17,470 nt of DNA, from positions 1 to 17,470 of the forward strand of contig CAKUTF010000049.1 of assembly GCA_934691725.1 (NCBI GenBank), read 5' to 3'. The position numbers were made by a program, and so were the translations under genes. Below the pieces are notes generated by a model, which had not been told where the DNA came from, did not search any database, and saw nothing but the letters and a program-made list of their open reading frames with translations. The DNA comes from an uncultured Fibrobacter sp. Its GTDB lineage: Bacteria > Fibrobacterota > Fibrobacteria > Fibrobacterales > Fibrobacteraceae. Shown here one piece after another: positions 1-6,036 of the stretch (positions are counted from its first letter, which is position 1; each line of letters begins with the position of its first letter).

Positions 1-123
1 CTTAGTGTCCAGTGGTCAGAGTGCAGACGTTAAACTTCCGAGATGCAAGAGCATAGATGTCTGCAACTCTAAGCTCTCTGCACTAAGCTCTAAGTTTCCC
101 CCCCCCTGTTTCCTGCTCTCCTC

Positions 124-172
124 TCAACTATCAACTAATCCCTAACCACTGGCCACTGATTCCTGACAACTT
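124..172. repeat. Degenerate heptad array, block 1 (7 units)
   Basis: Seven consecutive 7-base units stay in phase and fit NNNNCTR, with the last ending CTT. Examples are TCAACTA (twice in a row at 124-137), ACCACTG (145-151), GCCACTG (152-158) and ATTCCTG (159-165). The first four bases of each unit vary while CT holds positions 5-6. That is the pattern of a decayed tandem repeat, not of a fixed-sequence satellite. Confidence 0.65.
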
Positions 173-227
173 ACGGTTCGCTAAAATGTCAATTTCTCAT
201 TACTCTTTTCTAATTCCTAACTAATCC

Positions 228-352
228 CTCATCCCTCTCACCGTGTCCCGTTTCCCATCAGAAAACTGATTCCTGTTTTCTGCCTCCTGATTCCTCGCAA
301 CAATTAACTGACCAGTAACTCCTCATCCCTCTTACCGTATCCCACTTCCCAT
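228..352. repeat. Imperfect 31-base direct duplication (228-258 and 322-352)
   Basis: The segment at 228-258 recurs at 322-352 with 27 of 31 bases identical. Both copies start CTCATCCCTCT and end TTCCCAT. The four differences are all transitions. The 63-base spacer contains the second heptad block. Each copy is followed within about 20 bases by further related words (AACTGAT, CCTGTTTTC), so the similarity is probably part of a larger diverged duplication. Confidence 0.7.
262..310. repeat. Degenerate heptad array, block 2 (7 units)
   Basis: Seven in-phase heptads: AAAACTG, ATTCCTG, TTTTCTG, CCTCCTG, ATTCCTC, one broken unit (GCAACAA) and TTAACTG. The conserved part is again CT at positions 5-6, usually followed by G. 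ATTCCTG also occurs in block 1. The array lies between the two copies of the 31-base duplication. Confidence 0.6.
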
Positions 353-404
353 TTGACGACTATCAACTGATTTTTGAATCCTGTTTTCCGATGCAGCCCA
401 ACAG

Positions 405-1118
405 CTACTTTCGTTCCAATTCGACCCGATACATCACGGGCCAGAACTTTCCGGTTATCCAGAAAGACTTTCCGTCGAAGGCGATGCCGTTGAGGACTTC
501 CGCCCGGGCATCGCGCTTGCGGACTTTCCGAGCGAGTCGAGAAAAATCGTACCAGCGGAGAACCTTTCCCGAATGCGGATCGATTGCCGCGATGGAATCC
601 GATTGCCAGACGTTCGCATAAAGAATCCCGTCCGCCATTTCCAGTTCGTTCAGAAATTTGACCGGCGTTCCGCCGTCGTGCACGGAGAGCGTCCGGAAAA
701 CGTTTTTTTCACCGGGCGAAATGAAATACAGCGTTTCGCTTCCGTCGGACATCACCAAGGAATTTTGGTACAAAGTAAGTCCCCAGCCCTCCGTCCGAAT
801 CGGGAAAGAACCTTTTCGTCGGAGCGTTTTTGCGTCATAGACAAAGGCGACGCCTTCTCTCCACGTAAGCCAAAAAATGTCCGACCCGAACTTGACCGAG
901 CCTTCGCCGAAATAGCGGGTTTCGAGCGTCGCGGAATCGCTCGCCGGCATTCCCAAAGCGGGATAGCGGTAAAGGCGCGACTCTCCGTAAAGCCCCGTAG
1001 ATTCGTAAAGGACCTTGCCGTCAAAGAAAAGCCCTTGCGTGAAATGTTCCGGGAAATGTTCCGCGGAATCCAAGACGGAAAAGTTCCCGATCGCAGCAGC
1101 GAGCAAAAAGGCGAGCAT
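405..1118 (-). CDS. Glutamine cyclotransferase (glutaminyl-peptide cyclotransferase, plant/bacterial type)
   Basis: Predicted exported enzyme of 237 residues that converts N-terminal glutamine of peptides to pyroglutamate with release of ammonia. The family is a five-bladed propeller and its characteristic strings are all present in order: FTQGLFFDG and YESTGLYGESRLYRY near residues 26-52, FGEG, LTWREGVAFVYD, EGWGLT, MSDGSETLYF, NELEMADGILYANVWQSD, IDPHSGKVLRWYD, LNGIAFDG and ITGKFWPVMYRVE at the C-terminus. The N-terminus (MLAFLLAAAIG) is a short hydrophobic signal-like segment. The start ATG shares one base with the TAA stop of the upstream propeller gene (TAATG), and there is no clear Shine-Dalgarno sequence, so translation probably depends on that gene. 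Family assignment is strong; substrates are unknown. Confidence 0.9.
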   Translation of the reverse strand: MLAFLLAAAIGNFSVLDSAEHFPEHFTQGLFFDGKVLYESTGLYGESRLYRYPALGMPASDSATLETRYFGEGSVKFGSDIFWLTWREGVAFVYDAKTLRRKGSFPIRTEGWGLTLYQNSLVMSDGSETLYFISPGEKNVFRTLSVHDGGTPVKFLNELEMADGILYANVWQSDSIAAIDPHSGKVLRWYDFSRLARKVRKRDARAEVLNGIAFDGKSFWITGKFWPVMYRVELERK

Positions 1119-2155
1119 TATTTTTCAAGCCAGATGTCCGGCCAGCGGTCGTTCGCCGTGTGGAAAGTCAAGCGGGCTGCGGTTTTCGCCGGAGTGCCGA
1201 TTTCCCACAGGTAAAGTTCATAATCGTAGATGTCGTGGTCGTGGCCTTTTGCCGTCGCTCCCCAGACGAGCCACTTGCCGTCCGCGGAAATGCGCGGAAA
1301 GTATTCGTGCGAACGCCGTCCCGGAAGGTCCATGAGCTTCGACGCTTTCGGGATGCCGAAAAAGCCGATTTTTTCCTGCTGCACGCCATCCTTGACCGTA
1401 AACCAGAGGATTTCGCTCGGAGCGGCCGTTCCGCCGTTGCCCGTGGGATTGACGCGGTAGATGCGCTTGCCGTCCGCGGTAAAGTCTATCTGGCAGCCGT
1501 CGCCGGACTTGTTCCATTTTTTGTTCTGCAGGTCATAGACGCCCGTTTCGCGCATGGATCCGCGGAGCGTTATCGCGAGATACTTTCCATCGGGCGACAT
1601 GTTCGGCTCCTGCAAGATGATTCCGTCTTCGCCAAAAGCCTTCTTGCCGTCGAGGACGAGCGTTTCTTCCCCGCTTTCGAGATTCTTTTGATAGACGTTC
1701 GCGCCACGGGAAAACACGATGGATTTTCCATCCGGGCGGAAGGTTCCCCAGGTCGCATTTTCCACGACCTTTCTTTCGTTTTCGCCGTTTACATCGACCA
1801 TCCAGAGGTCCCACTTTTCGGGATAGTTGGCATCGTTTTCCGGAGTCCAGCCGCCCTTCGAACGCGTGAAGATAACGGACTTTCCATCAGGGGAAAAGCG
1901 CGGGAACCAGTCGACGTTTTGTGAATTGGTGAGCTGCTTCGGATCGCTGCCGTCGGCGTTCATCAGCCACAGGTCATGCGTGGAATGGCTGCGGGAACTC
2001 GACCAGACGATCTTGCCGGCGAGCTTTCCTTTGAGCGAGGCGAGTGCCGCCGCTTCGTCGGATGTCGGAGCGACCGGTGCGCCAGTCGGGGCTTCGGCGG
2101 CAAAGGAGAAAACTGAGAAAGCAAGCAGAGCTACAAATAAATTCAAATGTTTCAT
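1118..2155 (-). CDS. Secreted TolB-like (PD40) beta-propeller protein
   Basis: 345 residues with a classical signal peptide (MKHLNLFVALLAFSVFSFAAEA), so probably periplasmic. The rest is a series of TolB/WD40-like propeller motifs: LWLMNADGSDPKQLT, FSPDGKSVIFT, LWMVDVNGE, FRPDGKSIVFS, MSPDGKYLAIT, FTADGKRI and ISADGKWLVW. It ends WPDIWLEK, resembling the PDIWIKK end of the short lipoprotein gene next door. No catalytic motif was seen. TolB-like propellers usually bind other envelope proteins or ligands, so a binding role is the most that can be inferred. An AAGGAA Shine-Dalgarno lies ten bases before the ATG. The gene follows the SGNH-domain relic by 35 bases and is coupled to the glutamine cyclotransferase gene after it. 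Confidence 0.85.
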   Translation of the reverse strand: MKHLNLFVALLAFSVFSFAAEAPTGAPVAPTSDEAAALASLKGKLAGKIVWSSSRSHSTHDLWLMNADGSDPKQLTNSQNVDWFPRFSPDGKSVIFTRSKGGWTPENDANYPEKWDLWMVDVNGENERKVVENATWGTFRPDGKSIVFSRGANVYQKNLESGEETLVLDGKKAFGEDGIILQEPNMSPDGKYLAITLRGSMRETGVYDLQNKKWNKSGDGCQIDFTADGKRIYRVNPTGNGGTAAPSEILWFTVKDGVQQEKIGFFGIPKASKLMDLPGRRSHEYFPRISADGKWLVWGATAKGHDHDIYDYELYLWEIGTPAKTAARLTFHTANDRWPDIWLEK

Positions 2156-2190
2156 CGTCGAACATTTCCTTTTTTCATTAAAAGTAAAAA

Positions 2191-2310
2191 CTATTCAAGT
2201 GTTTTGAGTAGTGTCGCTAGACGTGCCGTTAGCTGGGAAGCACCTAGCGGAGCCAAATGATCCCAATTCACAGCCATACCGTCCGTATAATCATGATGGC
2301 CCTTTTTATT
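2191..2310 (-). pseudogene. Relic of the C-terminal SGNH domain of a TIGR02171-type gene
   Basis: Reading minus strand from 2310 to the TAG at 2193-2191 gives 39 codons that align without gaps to the last 39 residues (865-903) of the 903-residue protein, and both end at the same position. I count 20 of 39 identities by eye. Matching pieces are NKKGHHDY against NKMGNHDY, WDHL against FDHL, and RLATLLKTLE against RLDSLLRTLK. The SGNH-type DxxH of the long protein (D879 to H882) is NxxH here. The relic is in the +1 frame relative to the preceding propeller gene, which stops at 2306. Losing one A from the A7 run (2315-2309) would join the two frames. There is no start codon or Shine-Dalgarno for independent expression, so it is most likely non-functional. 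Confidence 0.75.
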
Positions 2311-3319
2311 TTTTTATCCATATGTCTGGGTGCCACAGATCTCCGCCGGAAAGAATCGGATGGACGGAAGAATCCCGAACGTCCAAAAGGGAAACTTTTT
2401 CATGCACATCGCTTGTGACCATGACGGAAATCAAGTGTTCCGAACCATAGACCCATTCCGGATGGTCGAAGGAATAGGGTTCCGGAGAAGGGAGGCTCCC
2501 GATCAAATTACCCAGCGAATCCGCGATGAGAATCCGGTGATGCGGCAGGTAATCCGCATTCGAAAATTCCTGGCCGCGTTCCCAACCCATATCGAGAAAT
2601 AATGTCCGCAGCGATCCGTCAGTCGATAGGGAAACATTGCAGACCTGCGCACTGTCATACCAGACCGTATCCTTTTCGATACCGAAAAGACTTGAATGGA
2701 CGCGCAAATAATGCGCACCGGTAACAGCCAGCCGCAAATCATCGGAAATGCCTCCGTTATAGGCTCCTGAAAAAATTTTCTGTGGTGCGGACAGGCTTCC
2801 GTTTCGAAAAAGCACTTCAGAAGTCGATTGTTTTTTCCATTCCGAAGCATTGTAGTAAATACCGCTCGTCGAAACATAGACCAGAACGGTATCGCCCGAA
2901 GGCAAGACGCGAAATCTCGGAATTGCGGCATCGCCTTCAACGGGAATCCGTCGACCGGAATCATCCAGACGCTGCAGATAGACTTGAAACGGTCTCCTGC
3001 CGACAGATTCCGGGGATGTTCCGAAAGCGACCCATTTGCCATCGGGGGAAATTACCGGATGATAGACATCGATATCCGAATCGTATTCCTGCAGAATCGT
3101 CGAATCTTTTGTGAGCTTTGCATAGACCAGGTTTCCCGTCTCATCGTCGCGTACAACGATTTTCACCGTTTCTGCCCCCAAAGTGTCGAACAGATAGGCT
3201 CTAGCGCTTGGTTCCATGGAAACATTCGGTGCGAAAATTTCCGCTTCAATTAAAGGGGATGAACTTTCCGAACAGGAAAGCATCAAGATGCACACAATTC
3301 CAAGCAAGGCGATTTTCAT
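2306..3319 (-). CDS. Propeller-only lipoprotein, truncated paralogue of the 903-residue family
   Basis: 337 residues. The N-terminus MKIALLGIVCILMLSC gives a lipoprotein signal with Cys16 (lipobox LMLSC). The remainder aligns along its length with residues of about 310-593 of the 903-residue protein: shared strings include RDDETGN, YHP.ISPDGK.VAF, AAIPR, YNGG.S, TLFLD, FDH.EWV and LWHPD.W. It has neither the FGE-like domain nor an intact SGNH domain. The start overlaps the stop of the long gene (ATGA), and an AAGGA Shine-Dalgarno (3331-3327) lies seven bases upstream, so it is probably translated. It is either an adapted short paralogue or the front of a decayed one; the relic after its stop favours loss of most of an SGNH domain. 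Molecular function unknown. Confidence 0.85.
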   Translation of the reverse strand: MKIALLGIVCILMLSCSESSSPLIEAEIFAPNVSMEPSARAYLFDTLGAETVKIVVRDDETGNLVYAKLTKDSTILQEYDSDIDVYHPVISPDGKWVAFGTSPESVGRRPFQVYLQRLDDSGRRIPVEGDAAIPRFRVLPSGDTVLVYVSTSGIYYNASEWKKQSTSEVLFRNGSLSAPQKIFSGAYNGGISDDLRLAVTGAHYLRVHSSLFGIEKDTVWYDSAQVCNVSLSTDGSLRTLFLDMGWERGQEFSNADYLPHHRILIADSLGNLIGSLPSPEPYSFDHPEWVYGSEHLISVMVTSDVHEKVSLLDVRDSSVHPILSGGDLWHPDIWIKK

Positions 3320-6027
3320 TTCAAAGTCCTTAAAAGGGAATCCAGACGGGTAGAGATCTGTTTAGCCCCTGCATCGCAAAGGTGGTCAAAATCCATCGCC
3401 AAACTATCCGGATAATCGTGATTTCCCATTTTGTTTTCATCCATCAGGATAAAATTTGAATATTTATTTTCCAACGTCTTGAATCGTTCTATCAAGTTTT
3501 TCGCCGTGCTGCGCCGAAGTCCGTAACGTCCGAACGCCCCTGTATTTTGGTAAGCCGGATTTTGGGGAAAAATCACGCCGACGACATAGATATCCCGCTC
3601 ATTGGCTATTTGTACCATTTTTTGCAGAGTGAAAAAATTATTCTCGATCAACTCAGGGAGAGAGTCATAAACCAAGCTATCCACGCTGATTTCTGGAATG
3701 TCACCGCCCCAAGAACTGCAATTCATGAAAGCGCGTCCATGATCTCCAGCATAAACTGAATATAGATACGATTCTTCATTTGCATTTCCCGGCGAATTTT
3801 CCGTTAACAAAAGCAGTCCAAAAGGTACTTCCTTAGGCCAATAAGCATGGTTTTTATCATACGCATATCCCGGATATTTCAAGTAGTAGTCCAAAGGTTC
3901 CGAATCTTTTGTTTTCCACCAAAAATCAATATCCAAAGAAAGGATCAGATACTTTAAGTTCTGTACATGAGAAATAACGTATTTTTGGAAAATTTCCCAA
4001 GACAGAAACAAGGAATTTGGTGTTTGCGCCATATTCAAAACAACGAACGGGTTTGAAAAACTTTCAGCGCTAATTGCGTTCATCGGTCGAGACGAACCCA
4101 AAACCACAACATTTGCCGAATCCTTATAACGCCATAAAAGTTCCATTTTAAAACGCATAATGAGATCGTAAAGACTCCCGTCTTTTTGGTAATACACCCC
4201 CGCGCTGTCCGGATCGAGTTCGAAGTCCTGCGAGAAGGAATTCGCCGCCCACATATCCGGATGCCAGAGTTCCCGCCCCTCGGCGAGTTCGAGGACGCTT
4301 GAATCCGAGACATCGACAAGCGCGATTTTCGTGTGCGCGCCGTCCGCGTCCGTGAGGGTAGCGACCGCGAGGTCTTCCCGTCCGCGGACCCATTCCGTGT
4401 GGTCGAAGGCGTAGCCGGCAGGCGACGGGACCATCTCCGAGAGTTTGCCCGAGCTGTCCGCGACCAGCAGCATCTCGTGCGCGTCGTAGCTTTTCCCGGC
4501 GAAGGACTTCCCCGTTTCGCCGCCGAAGTCGAGAAAGAGCGTCCGCTTCGTCGAATCCGAGAGCGAGGCGTTGCAGGCCTGCTCGCCCGAATACCAGACC
4601 GATTCCTTGCCGTTTGCGTTTGCCCGGAGAAGACGCGCTCCGCTTACCGCAAGATTCCCGTCCGCGGAGACGCCGCCGTTGTAAGTCCCGTCGAAAAGCT
4701 TTTCCGGCGTCCCGAACTTCCCGCCCGAAAACGAGACCGCCCACGTCGATCCGCGCTTCCACTCCGCGGCGTCCGAGTTGTTGCCCGCGCTTGTCACATA
4801 GACAATCTGCGTGTCCGCCCCGACTATTCGCCAGCGAGGGATGGCCGCGTTTTCCGCGTCGAGCTTCGCGAGGTTCGAGCCCTTCGCGTCGAGATCGCGC
4901 ACGTAAAGGTCCGATTTGCCGGAGATGCCCTCGGGCCGCGTGCAGAAGGCGACCCGCTTCCCGTCCGGGGAAATCGCCGGGTGGTAGGCGTCCAGCGTGT
5001 CGGGAATTTCAAAAACCTGCGGATTGGAACTCGCAAATTTCACAAATCCGATGTTTCCCGTTTCATCGTCGCGGAATGCGAGAGTCGAAACAAAAGTTCC
5101 GATTTTCCTTTTCAACGCATTCGCATCGACAAGGACCGAAATGTTGTAATCCGATGTCTGGTTTTGGTTGTCCGCGAAATCCGGAATTTCTATCGCGCCG
5201 CGGACAAGCCGAAATCCCACATAGTCCGCCGACATGGAAGGCGTCACCGTATAGACGTCTCCGCGGTTTTTCAGGGAAATGTTTTCCGGTGCATTGCGGA
5301 AGCTCCCGCCCTTGACGATAATTTCGTTCAAGGAATTCGGCTCGTTTCCGCCGACAAAATCCGTCACCGCCGTATCGCCGAGACCAGACATCCAGTCCCC
5401 GGTCCATTCGAGAACGTTTCCCGCCATGTCACAGAGGCCGTTCCGGTTCTTCCCGATAGAACAAACCTCGTGCGGCGCATAATCCGAGTTTTCCGAATTC
5501 CATCCCGCCGCTTTCGGATTCCAGCCGTTTTTTGCCGCATAGACCCATTCCGCTTCGGTCGGCAACCGATATCCGTTCGCGGAATAATTTGTGCGAAATC
5601 CATCGAGATAGGTGCACTTGTTGTTCGCATCCAGAGTTTTGGACGTCCACTCGTAAACCGTGTCGAGCTTCATCGAACGGGAAAGGGCGTTCGCATAGAG
5701 AACCGCGTCATAAAATGTCACGTCCGTCACCGGAAAATTTTCCCTTCCATCGGCAAACGGAACACCGGTCATCTGAAAATATTCCCCCTGCGTCACCTCG
5801 TGCTCGCCGATGTAAAAATCGTACGTAAAACGTGAAACAAGCCCGGTAGCCTCCAGCTTGACGGAATCGCCTTTCGAAAGAATCCGAGAAAAACTCCGAA
5901 AGGAATCGTCGAGACGATCCGCCGAAGAAGCCTCGTCCGCGCAGCCTGAAAAGAGAACAGGGGAAGCCACTGCAAATACGCAAAAAAGCAAATGCAAGCA
6001 AAGAGAGAATTGTTTCAAGGAGACCAT
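3316..6027 (-). CDS. Three-domain lipoprotein (FGE-sulfatase-like + TolB-like propeller + SGNH-like), TIGR02171 type
   Basis: 903 residues, matching the length and layout I recall for Fibrobacter paralogous family TIGR02171 (function unknown). Residues 1-29 are a signal ending FSGC, suggesting a lipoprotein. Residues about 60-277 are an FGE-sulfatase/SUMF1-like fold (GEHEVTQGEYF, YRLPTEAEWVYAA, CDMAGNVLEWTGDW, VKGGSFR, VGFRLVRG). The two active-site cysteines expected after GGSF are absent, so oxidase activity is unlikely. Residues about 310-595 are a TolB-like propeller (ISPDGKRVAF). Residues about 635-903 look SGNH-like, with GSS at 644-646 and DFDH at 879-882. Base composition differs sharply between the three parts. 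No clear Shine-Dalgarno precedes the ATG; the gene lies nine bases after the membrane-protein gene. Probably an envelope-anchored hydrolase or binding protein. Confidence 0.85.
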   Translation of the reverse strand: MVSLKQFSLCLHLLFCVFAVASPVLFSGCADEASSADRLDDSFRSFSRILSKGDSVKLEATGLVSRFTYDFYIGEHEVTQGEYFQMTGVPFADGRENFPVTDVTFYDAVLYANALSRSMKLDTVYEWTSKTLDANNKCTYLDGFRTNYSANGYRLPTEAEWVYAAKNGWNPKAAGWNSENSDYAPHEVCSIGKNRNGLCDMAGNVLEWTGDWMSGLGDTAVTDFVGGNEPNSLNEIIVKGGSFRNAPENISLKNRGDVYTVTPSMSADYVGFRLVRGAIEIPDFADNQNQTSDYNISVLVDANALKRKIGTFVSTLAFRDDETGNIGFVKFASSNPQVFEIPDTLDAYHPAISPDGKRVAFCTRPEGISGKSDLYVRDLDAKGSNLAKLDAENAAIPRWRIVGADTQIVYVTSAGNNSDAAEWKRGSTWAVSFSGGKFGTPEKLFDGTYNGGVSADGNLAVSGARLLRANANGKESVWYSGEQACNASLSDSTKRTLFLDFGGETGKSFAGKSYDAHEMLLVADSSGKLSEMVPSPAGYAFDHTEWVRGREDLAVATLTDADGAHTKIALVDVSDSSVLELAEGRELWHPDMWAANSFSQDFELDPDSAGVYYQKDGSLYDLIMRFKMELLWRYKDSANVVVLGSSRPMNAISAESFSNPFVVLNMAQTPNSLFLSWEIFQKYVISHVQNLKYLILSLDIDFWWKTKDSEPLDYYLKYPGYAYDKNHAYWPKEVPFGLLLLTENSPGNANEESYLYSVYAGDHGRAFMNCSSWGGDIPEISVDSLVYDSLPELIENNFFTLQKMVQIANERDIYVVGVIFPQNPAYQNTGAFGRYGLRRSTAKNLIERFKTLENKYSNFILMDENKMGNHDYPDSLAMDFDHLCDAGAKQISTRLDSLLRTLK

Positions 6028-6036
6028 ATCGAAAAT

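Larger units (their letters stand above)
1..404. other. Non-coding region with degenerate repeats
   Basis: No convincing gene lies here. The plus strand is rich in C and T, and short words such as AACTGAT, ATTCCTG, AATCCCT and TTTCCCAT recur in degenerate form. A run of nine C lies at 98-106, and the word TAAGCTCT occurs twice near 70-92. This is the region downstream of the glutamine cyclotransferase gene, which ends at 405. I see no GC-rich hairpin followed by a T tract that would serve as a standard terminator for it. The heptad blocks and the 31-base duplication are listed separately. The region probably continues to the left of the window. Confidence 0.75.

Noticed and set aside
23..64. 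Inverted repeat GCAGAC/GTCTGC near the left edge
   Set aside because: Only six base pairs with a 30-base loop, in low-complexity sequence. Expected by chance.
98..106. C9 homopolymer as a phase-variation tract
   Set aside because: It lies outside any coding frame and far from any start codon seen in the window, so no switched gene can be named.
4333..5835. 500-codon open frame on the plus strand opposite the FGE-like and propeller domains
   Set aside because: It lies antisense to a well-supported gene. Its translation is rich in Arg and Val with no recognisable domain or start signal, as expected from a G+C-rich complement.
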